From an uncultured Paracoccaceae bacterium (GTDB taxonomy: Bacteria; Pseudomonadota; Alphaproteobacteria; Rhodobacterales; Rhodobacteraceae), in assembly GCA_947503175.1 (NCBI GenBank), contig CANNCO010000001.1, positions 1,550,001 through 1,614,000 of the forward strand: 64,000 bases of DNA, given 5' to 3'. Below are positions 44,019 to 52,510 of the stretch, in pieces. A program made the translations under genes and the position numbers. Each line of letters begins with the position of its first letter. Within the stretch, counting starts at the first letter, position 1. The notes beneath the pieces are model-generated. The model worked only from the letters and a program-made list of their open reading frames with translations, did not search any database and was not told the DNA's origin.

Positions 44019-45265
44019 GCGGCCATCGAGTTATAGCCGGAGGCCTGCACATCGATCCTGTTGGCCGACGGTTTGCGGTCCGCAAAACGCGCGCCCAGTG
44101 TTTCGGGGCCAGCGGTGATGCGGAAGTAATCATAGGCCTCGGGTTTGTCGAAGGCGCAGAGATACTGGAAATGCAGCCGGAAGAACCGCCACTTCAGGGA
44201 GTTGTAGCGCTCTTGCGACAGCGAGTTCTTGAAGGCCGCCGACAGCACAAGGGGCCAGCGTTGCGGCGAGGGAGAGACGCCGGAAACGGCCACCGGGTCG
44301 CACAGCGCAAACGATCCGCCATCGCCCGGTGCGGAAATGTCGACCCATACGATCTCGTCCGATCTGGCGAGGTCGTTCAGGTCGCGGCGCAACCGCCCCG
44401 CCTTGGGCAGGAAAGACACCATCGGGATCGCCTGCCCGAGGGTCAGAAGCGACAGGGCCGGTCCGCCCGGTGGGCGGCGTCCGCTCCGCAGAAGCTCGGC
44501 CACGGCAGAAACCGCAAGGTGCGCGCCTGACGAATGACCGACCACGAGCACCTCGTCCACATCCTCGGACAGCGCCTCGGCGACCGAACTGGCGAAATCG
44601 GTGATGCGGGCGGCAAGCGCCGGGGAATAGGCGCCGTCCGACTGGGCGGTATGGGCCAGATCGTGCATCAGGTAATAGGCAAGGATGTGACGGTCGCGGG
44701 CGCGGAACTGATGCAGGACCCCGATCAGCACGGCGATGCCGGCAATCCACCCCAGCCACCCCCAGCCGAATCCCGGCAGGAGCCAGCCCAGCGCGAGACC
44801 GAACAGGGCCGCAACGGCACTGCCCGCGATCCATCCCGCAAGGATGCCAAGACCCAGTTGCAGTAGCAGCGCGACAGCGGGGAAAAGCCCTGCGATCACC
44901 GGACCCTTGCGCAGCCACGTCATGCGGCGAAGCGCGCCCGAGCCGATATAGGCGATGGCCGTGCGGATCAGTTGCAGATAGGTGCCCGCAACCGTCTGAT
45001 CCATCGTGTCGCGGACGATATCGGACCATTCGAGCACATCCACGCGGGCGCGCACGCGGGCCCCGTCGATCTCGCTCGCCACCTCCCAGCCGTAATGGGG
45101 GATGCCGTCGGTGCCGCGCACGGCCAGACGATAGCCCGCGATGCGGGCCTGTTCCTTGCCCTGGCTGCGGTAAAGCTCGCGGTAGCGGCGTGCGGGGTAC
45201 GGATCATAGCCCGGCACATAGAAGACATGACGGCGCCTGACCGGGGAATCGGAGGGACGGGACAT
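44015..45265 (-). CDS. Membrane-anchored alpha/beta-hydrolase-like protein
   Basis: About 416 residues from ATG 45265. The N-terminus reads RRRHVFYVPGYDPYPARRY. Between residues 120 and 190 are two to three hydrophobic segments (AGLFPAVALLLQLGLGILAGW and a Gly/Trp-rich one). The nucleophile elbow is VLVVGHSSGAHLAVSAV. This suggests a lipase/esterase-like enzyme held at the membrane. Tight coupling with the P450 suggests a shared lipid-like substrate. An in-frame ATG at 45298 is a less likely start. Confidence 0.75.
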   Translation of the reverse strand: MSRPSDSPVRRRHVFYVPGYDPYPARRYRELYRSQGKEQARIAGYRLAVRGTDGIPHYGWEVASEIDGARVRARVDVLEWSDIVRDTMDQTVAGTYLQLIRTAIAYIGSGALRRMTWLRKGPVIAGLFPAVALLLQLGLGILAGWIAGSAVAALFGLALGWLLPGFGWGWLGWIAGIAVLIGVLHQFRARDRHILAYYLMHDLAHTAQSDGAYSPALAARITDFASSVAEALSEDVDEVLVVGHSSGAHLAVSAVAELLRSGRRPPGGPALSLLTLGQAIPMVSFLPKAGRLRRDLNDLARSDEIVWVDISAPGDGGSFALCDPVAVSGVSPSPQRWPLVLSAAFKNSLSQERYNSLKWRFFRLHFQYLCAFDKPEAYDYFRITAGPETLGARFADRKPSANRIDVQASGYNSMAA

Positions 45266-45356
45266 CAAAACGCTTTCTGCCGATCTGCCAAGTGACAACG
45301 CCCCCGTGGCGCGGAGTATGCCCGGTGATGGATGGCTTTTTCAAGCGTTTAGACGA

Positions 45357-46106
45357 TTATCCGAAAGCCTGAAGTGCCGGGAACTGTTCGTTCAGCCACC
45401 ATGCGAAATCGGTGAACTTACCGGTCAGCATCAGAAGGCCCACGGTCCAGAGCAGAAGGCCCATCACCCGCTCGATCCGGTCCATGTGACGTTTCATGAA
45501 GCCCATGACGCCGGTCAGGCGCGGGAAATAGGCTGCGACCAGCAGGAACGGGATGCCGAGGCCCAGCGCATAGGCCGCCAGCAGCGTTGTGCCGCGGCCG
45601 GTATCGGCCTCGGTGGCCGCAATCGACAGGATCGCGCCGAGGATCGGACCGATGCAGGGTGTCCAGCCAAAGGCGAAGGCGAGGCCCAGGACATAGGCCC
45701 CGAAGGCCGATCCGCCCCGGTCGCCCGCATCCACTCGCATCTCTCGGTCCATGAAGCCGATCCGGTAGATGCCTAGAAAATGTGCCCCGAAGATCATGAT
45801 GACGACGCCGGAGGCCGCAACGAACCATGTCTGGTTTATCAGGAAAAAGCGCCCGATCACCGAGGCGGTGAAACCCAGAAACAGGAAGACGGTGGAAAGA
45901 CCCAGGACAAAGAACAGCGCCGAAAGGATCACCCGGCGCCGGCCCGCGCGCGCGTTCATCTCGTTCATCGAGATGCCGCCCATATAGGCCAGGTAGGGCG
46001 GCACGATGGGCAGGACGCAGGGGCTTAGGAACGACAGCACCCCGGCAAAGACCGCGATGGCGATCGCCGGCAAAAGGCTTGCGTCGATGATTTCCAGTCC
46101 GAACAT
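45357..46106 (-). CDS. ccdA: Cytochrome c biogenesis protein CcdA
   Basis: ATG 46106 gives 249 residues with six membrane helices. The paired cysteines used to pass electrons are in FLSPCVLPIVPPYLAYMGG (helix 1) and FGWTPCIGPILGAI (helix 4). CcdA carries reducing power from thioredoxin to periplasmic thiol-disulfide proteins for heme attachment. No other ccm genes are close. Confidence 0.92.
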   Translation of the reverse strand: MFGLEIIDASLLPAIAIAVFAGVLSFLSPCVLPIVPPYLAYMGGISMNEMNARAGRRRVILSALFFVLGLSTVFLFLGFTASVIGRFFLINQTWFVAASGVVIMIFGAHFLGIYRIGFMDREMRVDAGDRGGSAFGAYVLGLAFAFGWTPCIGPILGAILSIAATEADTGRGTTLLAAYALGLGIPFLLVAAYFPRLTGVMGFMKRHMDRIERVMGLLLWTVGLLMLTGKFTDFAWWLNEQFPALQAFG

Positions 46107-46220
46107 GTTTCTTCCCGTTCCCCGCACCCTCACACATAACCGCAGCTTGCGCCCGCGTCACGCACACATCGCGTCACATCTCGGTGGACAAATTGTAACA
46201 TCCCCCCTAATTCGCGGGCC

Positions 46221-46448
46221 ATGGAGTTCGACCACGATCTTGATGCGCTGGGGCTTTTGTGTCCGCTGCCGGTTCTGAAGGCCGCCAAGCGGATGCGCGC
46301 GCTGGAACCGGGCGCGATCCTGCGTTTGCAGGCGGATGACCCGGCGGCGATTGTCGATGTGCCGCATTACTGTGCCGAAAGCGGGAATGCCTATCTGGGC
46401 ATTGAGGAATCGGATGGCGCGCAACACCATTTCATTCGCAAGACCTGA
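46221..46448 (+). CDS. TusA/SirA-like sulfur-carrier protein
   Basis: A 75-residue protein with the family motif LDALGLLCPLPVLKAAKRM (CPxP Cys near residue 14) and the rest of the small alpha/beta fold (GAILRLQADDPAAIVDVPHY). It probably carries a persulfide sulfur. It is divergent from ccdA with about 115 bp between. Confidence 0.9.
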   Translation: MEFDHDLDALGLLCPLPVLKAAKRMRALEPGAILRLQADDPAAIVDVPHYCAESGNAYLGIEESDGAQHHFIRKT

Positions 46449-46519
46449 CGGCACGGTCGCCCGGAGCTGACGCTCCGCGCGACGGCTTCGCCATGCGTAT
46501 TTGGGACAAGACGAAGGGG

Positions 46520-47491
46520 TCAGGTCGCCGCAAGATAGGCGTGTAGAATATCCGCGATCGTGTTTTCGGCGCGTCGGAAGCCGAGGTTTTCGGCAAGGCT
46601 CGTGTCGAAGCGGGCGGGCCAGCCGGCCACGATCGCCTCGACCGCCGGATCGGGATCGATCGTGACGCGGTCGCGGGCTTCGATACCGCCGATCTCCTGT
46701 AGCGCTTCAAGCATTTCGCCGACCGTCGCGGTGATCCCCGGCACGTTCAGCGCCGCAAAGGCGGGCCAGTCCCGTTCGGGCACGGCCATGGCGCGGATCA
46801 TCCCATGCACCGCCGTATCGGGCGAGGCCAGCCAGAGCGGCAGGCCCGTATCCACGGGACAGCGGGCGGGTTGGCCCGCGAGCGGTTCACGGAAGATCGA
46901 AGAGGCAAAGGAAGAGGCCGCCGCATTCGGCGCGCCGGGGCGCACGACAATCGTCGGCAGGCGCAGCACCCGCGCCTCGGCCATGCCGCGGCGGCGATAG
47001 TCCGACATCAGGATTTCCGCCATGGCCTTGGCCGCGCCGTAGCTGTTTCCCGGCTGCGTCGGGGTGGCTTCGGTCAGGGGTTCGGTGGCATTGGCACCGA
47101 AGACGGCGAGCGACGACGTGCCGATCACCGGGATACGGCGCCCGGTGGCGTGGGCGGCGGCCAGCACGTTGCGGGTGCCGTCGAGATTGACCGCGAGGCC
47201 CAGATCGAACTCGGCCTCGGCCTGGCCGCTGACCACGGCGGCGAGGTGAAAGATCGCCTGTGCCTCGGCCATGGCGTCGCGTGTGGCAGAGGCGTCGGTG
47301 ACGTCAAGCGCGCTTTGCGTGACGCGCCCTTCGAGTTCGGGAGCGAGGGTCGCGCCCGGGCGATCGGCCAGAACGATGGCCGGGCGCATCAACTCGGTTC
47401 CGTCCGGCAGCTTCAGATGACCGTCCGCGAGGATGCGGGTGGCGAGGCGCTGGCCAAGAAACCCCGCCCCGCCGGTGATCACAAGTGTCAT
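46520..47491 (-). CDS. denD: D-erythronate dehydrogenase-like NAD-dependent epimerase/dehydratase family protein
   Basis: A 323-residue extended SDR: cofactor motif VITGGAGFLGQRLA, the YxxxK pair in SYGAAKAMAE, and the segment HLAAVVSGQAEAEFDLGLAV typical of DenD proteins. DenD oxidises D-erythronate to 2-keto-D-erythronate. The partner genes (denK, otnC, otnI) are not in the window. It starts six bases after the rne stop, so may be read through from rne. Confidence 0.82.
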   Translation of the reverse strand: MTLVITGGAGFLGQRLATRILADGHLKLPDGTELMRPAIVLADRPGATLAPELEGRVTQSALDVTDASATRDAMAEAQAIFHLAAVVSGQAEAEFDLGLAVNLDGTRNVLAAAHATGRRIPVIGTSSLAVFGANATEPLTEATPTQPGNSYGAAKAMAEILMSDYRRRGMAEARVLRLPTIVVRPGAPNAAASSFASSIFREPLAGQPARCPVDTGLPLWLASPDTAVHGMIRAMAVPERDWPAFAALNVPGITATVGEMLEALQEIGGIEARDRVTIDPDPAVEAIVAGWPARFDTSLAENLGFRRAENTIADILHAYLAAT

Positions 47492-47497
47492 GACCGC

Positions 47498-50080
47498 TCA
47501 GCGCCCGATCGACCACCAGCCCTTGCGGCGGGGTTTGCTCGCTTCCGGTTCTGCCGGAGGTTCCGCCTCGGCCATGGCCGGTTCAGGCTCCGGGGCCGGT
47601 TCCGGCGCGGTGGCGGGTTCGGGCGCAGGTTCGGCATCCCCTGCAGGCGCTTCGACATCCGACGCCGGTTTCCGCTTGCGCGGGGCGCGTTTGCGCTTGG
47701 GCTTGGGTGCCTCTTCGGCAGTCGTTTCGCTTGTATCCGCCACCTCGGACGCCGCCTCTTCCACTGGCTCGGCTTCGGCAGATGCAGCAACCTCTGCCGG
47801 TTCTTCGACCTTCGGCTTGCGCCGTGACCGGGTGCGCTTGGGCTTTGGCGCGGGCTCTTCGGACGCCTCGGCAGGTGTCTCGCCGGGCTGGTCCGGGGCT
47901 TCTGCCACTGGCTGTTCGCCTTCCTGCGCTGCGGCCGCTTCGCCGCCCTGCGCCTCGGTTGCCTGAGCCTCCTGCCCTTCGGCATTCTGGCCCCCACCGC
48001 GGCGACGGCGCCGGCGCCGGCGCTTCTTGCGGGGCGCGTCGCCATCGGTATCGGTGGCCTCGGGCGCCTCTTCGGCCACGACGGCATCGGAGGCTTCGTC
48101 GATATCGGCCATGAGCGACGCATCGACCGATACCACCGGCGCGGCGTCGCGTACGGGCCGGGTCGCCGTCTTGAACTTCTCGATGGTGAAATCGGGGCTG
48201 ATCAGATGACCATCGCCCTCGATCCGCACGCTCATCCCATAGCGTTCCTCGATCCCCGCGATGTGTTCGCGTTTCTGGTTCATGAGGAAGTTCATGATCG
48301 ACACGGGCGCCTTGACCAGGACCTCACGAGACCGTCCACGGGTGCCCTCTTCCTCGATCTGACGCAGGATGGTCAGTCCGAGGCTGTCATCGGAGCGGAC
48401 AAGGCCCGTGCCGTGGCAGGACGGACAAGGCTGGGTCGACGCTTCCAGCATACCAGGGCGCAGGCGCTGGCGGCTCATCTCCATCAGGCCGAAGCCGGAA
48501 ATGCGGCCCACCTGAATGCGGGCGCGGTCGGTTTTCAGCCTCTCTTTCAGGCGCTTCTCGACAGCGGCGTTATTCTTGCGCTCTTCCATGTCGATGAAGT
48601 CGATCACGATCAGGCCGGCAAGGTCGCGCAGGCGCAACTGGCGCGCCACTTCATCGGCGGCCTCAAGGTTGGTCTTGGTCGCGGTGTCCTCGATCGAGCC
48701 TTCCTTGGTAGCCCGACCGGAGTTCACGTCGATCGCCACCAGCGCCTCGGTGATCCCGATGACGATATAGCCACCCGATTTCAGCTGCACTGTCGGGTTG
48801 AACATCCCCGCAAGGTAGCTTTCGACCTGATACCGGGCGAAAAGCGGCATGGCTTCGGCATAGTGTTTCACGTTCTTGGCGTGGGACGGCATGATCATCT
48901 TCATGAAGTCCTTGGCCACGCGATACCCGGCCTCGCCCTCCACATAGACCTCGTCGATCTCGCGGTTATAGAGGTCGCGGATCGAGCGTTTGATCAGGTT
49001 GCCTTCTTCGTAGATCTGGGCCGGCGCGATGGATTTCAGCGTCAGTTCGCGGATCTGTTCCCACATCCGTTGCAGGTATTCGTAGTCGCGCTTGATCTCG
49101 GTCTTGGTGCGTTGCGCGCCCGCCGTCCGCACGATCAGGCCCGCACCCTTGGGCACGTCTATTTCGGAGGCGATTTCCTTGAGCTTCTTGCGGTCGGACG
49201 CGTTGGTGATCTTGCGCGAGATGCCCCCGCCACGGGCGGTGTTGGGCATCAGAACGCAGTAACGCCCGGCCAGCGACAGATAGGTCGTCAGAGCCGCGCC
49301 CTTGTTGCCGCGCTCTTCTTTGACGACCTGCACCAGAAGGATCTGGCGAACCTTGACGACTTCCTGGATCTTGTACTTGCGGGGCTTGTGACGGCGCGGG
49401 GCGCGGATTTCCTCGGAGACATCCTCGTCGGCCACCGACTCGATGGTTTCATCCTTGTCGGTCGCATCGGCGGCTTTGGCTTCGTCCCCGTTGCCATTCC
49501 CATCTTCGTCCTCGGCATCCGCATCATCCGCCTTGGCCTCGTCGGCAACCTCAGGCGTTTCCACGGGCGTTTCGGGGACGCGCTCCATGGGCGAGGACGC
49601 CTCGTCCTCGGCGATCTCAACCGCCTCGTCGTCGCCCTCGGGCTCGACCACATCCATACCGGGGATGTCGCGGGTTTCCACCGCATCATCATTCGTCGTC
49701 GCTTCGGCCTTGGCCTTGCTGCGCGACCGGGAGCGTGAACGCGACCGGCGTTTCGGCTTTTCTTCCTCGTCCTCGGCGGCCTGCGCCTCGGCATAGGCCA
49801 TTTCCTCGGCCAAAAGCGCCTCGCGGTCCGCGACAGGGATCTGGTAGTAATCGGGGTGTATTTCAGAGAAAGCGAGGAACCCGTGCCGGTTCCCGCCGTA
49901 ATCCACAAAGGCCGCCTGAAGCGACGGTTCGACCCGCGTTACCTTGGCGAGATAGATATTGCCTGCAAGCTGGCGTTTGTTTTCTGATTCAAAGTCGAAT
50001 TCCTCGACCTTGTTTCCGTCGACCACCACGACGCGGGTTTCCTCCGCGTGGGTGGCGTCGATAAGCATCTTCTTTGGCAT
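47498..50080 (-). CDS. rne: Ribonuclease E/G
   Basis: An 860-residue RNase E. The S1 domain starts near residue 37 (NIYLAKVTRVEPSLQAAFVDYG) and is split by a very acidic insert (about 95-235). The catalytic part has VAIDVNSGRATKEGSIEDTA and GLIVIDFIDM with the metal aspartates, and the Zn-link CPSCHGTG. The C-terminal ~190 residues are low complexity with an Arg patch (KKRRRRRRRRGGG) and Pro/Ala/Glu repeats, the degradosome scaffold. It processes rRNA, tRNA and mRNA at the membrane. Confidence 0.95.
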   Translation of the reverse strand: MPKKMLIDATHAEETRVVVVDGNKVEEFDFESENKRQLAGNIYLAKVTRVEPSLQAAFVDYGGNRHGFLAFSEIHPDYYQIPVADREALLAEEMAYAEAQAAEDEEEKPKRRSRSRSRSRSKAKAEATTNDDAVETRDIPGMDVVEPEGDDEAVEIAEDEASSPMERVPETPVETPEVADEAKADDADAEDEDGNGNGDEAKAADATDKDETIESVADEDVSEEIRAPRRHKPRKYKIQEVVKVRQILLVQVVKEERGNKGAALTTYLSLAGRYCVLMPNTARGGGISRKITNASDRKKLKEIASEIDVPKGAGLIVRTAGAQRTKTEIKRDYEYLQRMWEQIRELTLKSIAPAQIYEEGNLIKRSIRDLYNREIDEVYVEGEAGYRVAKDFMKMIMPSHAKNVKHYAEAMPLFARYQVESYLAGMFNPTVQLKSGGYIVIGITEALVAIDVNSGRATKEGSIEDTATKTNLEAADEVARQLRLRDLAGLIVIDFIDMEERKNNAAVEKRLKERLKTDRARIQVGRISGFGLMEMSRQRLRPGMLEASTQPCPSCHGTGLVRSDDSLGLTILRQIEEEGTRGRSREVLVKAPVSIMNFLMNQKREHIAGIEERYGMSVRIEGDGHLISPDFTIEKFKTATRPVRDAAPVVSVDASLMADIDEASDAVVAEEAPEATDTDGDAPRKKRRRRRRRRGGGQNAEGQEAQATEAQGGEAAAAQEGEQPVAEAPDQPGETPAEASEEPAPKPKRTRSRRKPKVEEPAEVAASAEAEPVEEAASEVADTSETTAEEAPKPKRKRAPRKRKPASDVEAPAGDAEPAPEPATAPEPAPEPEPAMAEAEPPAEPEASKPRRKGWWSIGR

Positions 50081-50527
50081 GTTAACTTTCGGCAGACCAT
50101 TCCACGCCTTGAACCCGGGGGTGCAAGTGTGCGGAATGTCTGGCTTTTTGGGGTGAACGCTGCGAACATGCCAAGGCTCAGACGGGCGCTGTCGCCCTCT
50201 GCCCTATGCCTGGTACTGTCCACGCGCGTTATCACGTTTCTTCTCCGATGCCGCATGCGGCACCTGTTTGCTCGCCCGCTGGCGCTGTCGGCGCTCGGGC
50301 AATTCCTTCGGCCCAAAGGGGGCCACTCTAAGCGTCCTGAACAAACCGGACCCTTTGCCGGGAGTTTGTCTCAGGACAGCGAAACCAATCCGGGTCAGCG
50401 TGAATGCCGTGCATTCGCCTCCCGTCCGGGCACCATAATGCGCTTGTCGCCCGTTTGACAATCGTGAAATTCGAACAACCCGACCGACAGTCGGTGCGCG
50501 GGATGCCGGTTTTGAATACGATTGCGG
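50081..50527 (-). promoter_or_regulatory. Long 5' leader/promoter region of rne
   Basis: A 447-bp region without a credible gene upstream of rne. It contains a perfect palindrome TGCCGCATGCGGCA (near 50251) and other GC-rich hairpins. In other bacteria rne controls its own mRNA through a long leader; the length here fits such an arrangement, but no specific element is recognised. Confidence 0.45.
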
Positions 50528-51097
50528 TTACCAGTCTTCCGGTAAGACCTGCCCCAGAAAGGAAAAGTCCCCTTCTCCCTGTGGGCGAAACACGGCGGCC
50601 TCCCCTTCCTTCAGGTTGATCCCGGCCAGAAGCTGCATGTTCGTGGAATGGGCGATCAGAACAAGGTTACCGCTCGCCTCAGATGGGGTCGAAAGAAGCT
50701 GGCGCAAGGCCGCAAGCTGTCCACGGCCCCGTCCCGATGGGTTTGTCGGGCTCAGCAACCGGTCGTCCGGGGTCACCCTGCCGAAGGCCAGTTCAGCCAT
50801 TTCGGTGCAACGGAAGAAGGGGCTGGCGCGGACATCCCCGACCGGAATGCCCATTTCCCGAAAGCGCGCGCCGATCAGGCGGGACTGGGCGATGCCGGTT
50901 TCGGACAAAAGACGCTGCTCTTCGCGTGGCCAGTGTTGGCTGTCCCGTCCCTGCCAGGTCGTCGCCCCGTGACGGAAATAAATGACATGACCGCCACCCT
51001 GCAGGGTGCGGGTCACATCCGGCGGTGCAGCCGTGCGGGTGCATCCCGCAATGCCGGCCGCCAGCGCGCCGAGGATCACCGATCTGCGTCCAAACAT
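50528..51097 (-). CDS. Lipoprotein-type histidine phosphatase family protein
   Basis: A 189-residue protein with an Arg-pair signal and lipobox (RRSVILGALAAGIAGC), so probably a lipoprotein. The phosphatase motif is YFRHGAT with the phosphohistidine; the second histidine is in VLIAHSTNMQ. The RHG is followed by the expected basic residues (RASPFFRC). Substrate unknown. It lies between rne and dctD on the same strand. Confidence 0.85.
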   Translation of the reverse strand: MFGRRSVILGALAAGIAGCTRTAAPPDVTRTLQGGGHVIYFRHGATTWQGRDSQHWPREEQRLLSETGIAQSRLIGARFREMGIPVGDVRASPFFRCTEMAELAFGRVTPDDRLLSPTNPSGRGRGQLAALRQLLSTPSEASGNLVLIAHSTNMQLLAGINLKEGEAAVFRPQGEGDFSFLGQVLPEDW

Positions 51098-51169
51098 CTT
51101 GCTGTCCCCCGTTTTCAGGGGAGCGAAGCAGCCGCCGGGGCGACTGTCAACGTTCGGGAGTGTTTCGGC

Positions 51170-52501
51170 CTAGAGGTAGTCCGAGCGCTGCAACCCGTAT
51201 TTCGCCATCTTTTCGTTCAGCGTCCGGCGCGGCAGGCACAACTCTTCCATAACGGCGGCGATAGAGCCGCGATGGCGACGCATCGTATTGTCGATCAGCA
51301 TCCGCTCGAACGCCTCGACATACTCCTTGAGCGGTTTGCCCTCGGTCGTCATGGCGGGCGCTGCGCCTTCATCATCAGCCATCAGAAGCGATGCTATGGT
51401 GCCCGATCCGCGCCGGTTCTGAAGGACGGCGCGTTCCGCAACGTTGATGAGCTGACGAACGTTCCCGGGCCACGGCGCCTGCAGAAGCTGCGCGGCCTCC
51501 TGCGCGCCGATTGCGGGGGCGTCGCAGCCATATTCGTCCGCATATTGCTCGGTGAACCGGGTGAAGAGCGTCAGCACGTCCTCGCCCCGCGCCCGCAGGG
51601 GCGGCAGGGTGATCTTCATCGCCGCGAGCCGGTAGTAGAGATCGGGGCGCAAGACATCTTCGCAGGTCTTGCCCTGTGCCTGCAGGTTCGAGATCGCGAC
51701 GATGCGCGTCTCGGGAGGCGTGCCCTGGTCGTTGATCCATGTGAGCAATCGGCCCTGAAGCGCAGGCTGAAGCGCATCGATATCTTCCAGAACCAGTGTG
51801 CCGCCCCGCGCCTCTTCGATCAGCGGCAGTTGTCCGCCTTCCTCCAAGGGGCCGAACAGCCGCCGGGCCAGCGCCTCTTCATCCAGCGACGCGCAGGAGA
51901 AGATCACGAATTTCTTGCCCGCATTTGCGCCGACGGCATGAAGCGCGTGCGCGACCAGTGTCTTGCCCGTGCCCGTCTCGCCATCGATCAGCACGTGACC
52001 CTCGGCCTGCCCCAGATCGAGAATGTCTTCACGCAGCCGGTCCATCTCGGGCGAGGACCCGATCAGCTTTTTCATGATCCCGGTGCCGTCGCCCAACTCG
52101 CGGCGCAGCGCACGATTGTCGAGCGTCAGGCGGCGGGTGGTCGTGGCCTTCTTGGCCAGTTCGGTCATCCTGTCGGGGTTGAACGGCTTTTCAAGGAAGT
52201 CGTATGCGCCAACGCGCATCGCCTCGACCGCCATGGGCACGTCGCCGTGACCGGTGATCATTATCACCGGAAGGCCTGAATCGACGCTCATCAGCCGCTT
52301 GAGGAACTGCATTCCGTCCATGCCGGGCATCTTGATGTCCGACAGGACCACGCCGGGGTAATCCGATCCCACCGCCTTCAGCGCGTCCTCGGCGCTGGCA
52401 TAGGTCTCCGTGTCGAACCCCGACAGCGCCAACCACTGGCTGATCGAGCGGCGCATGTCCTGCTCGTCATCCACGATAGCGATCTTCATAGCCTGTGCCA
52501 T
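51170..52501 (-). CDS. dctD: DctD-type response regulator lacking the GAFTGA loop
   Basis: A 443-residue regulator: receiver domain with Asp55 in VVLSDIKMPGMDG, AAA+ domain with Walker A GETGTGKTLVAHALH and Walker B-like GGTLVLEDIDAL, and a Fis-type helix-turn-helix at the end (IAAVMEELCLPRRTLNEKM). Where sigma-54 activators have LFGHExGAFTGA, this protein has LFGPLEEGGQLPLIEEA, so the sigma-54-contact loop is missing. It follows dctB by nine bases. It should respond to C4-dicarboxylates, but activation through sigma-54 is doubtful. Confidence 0.9.
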   Translation of the reverse strand: MAQAMKIAIVDDEQDMRRSISQWLALSGFDTETYASAEDALKAVGSDYPGVVLSDIKMPGMDGMQFLKRLMSVDSGLPVIMITGHGDVPMAVEAMRVGAYDFLEKPFNPDRMTELAKKATTTRRLTLDNRALRRELGDGTGIMKKLIGSSPEMDRLREDILDLGQAEGHVLIDGETGTGKTLVAHALHAVGANAGKKFVIFSCASLDEEALARRLFGPLEEGGQLPLIEEARGGTLVLEDIDALQPALQGRLLTWINDQGTPPETRIVAISNLQAQGKTCEDVLRPDLYYRLAAMKITLPPLRARGEDVLTLFTRFTEQYADEYGCDAPAIGAQEAAQLLQAPWPGNVRQLINVAERAVLQNRRGSGTIASLLMADDEGAAPAMTTEGKPLKEYVEAFERMLIDNTMRRHRGSIAAVMEELCLPRRTLNEKMAKYGLQRSDYL

Positions 52502-52510
52502 GGCACTCCC

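Noticed and set aside
48206-49738. Long open frame on the plus strand opposite rne
   Set aside because: It is the antisense of a high-GC gene with strong third-position bias and has no family features or ribosome site; rne is certain.
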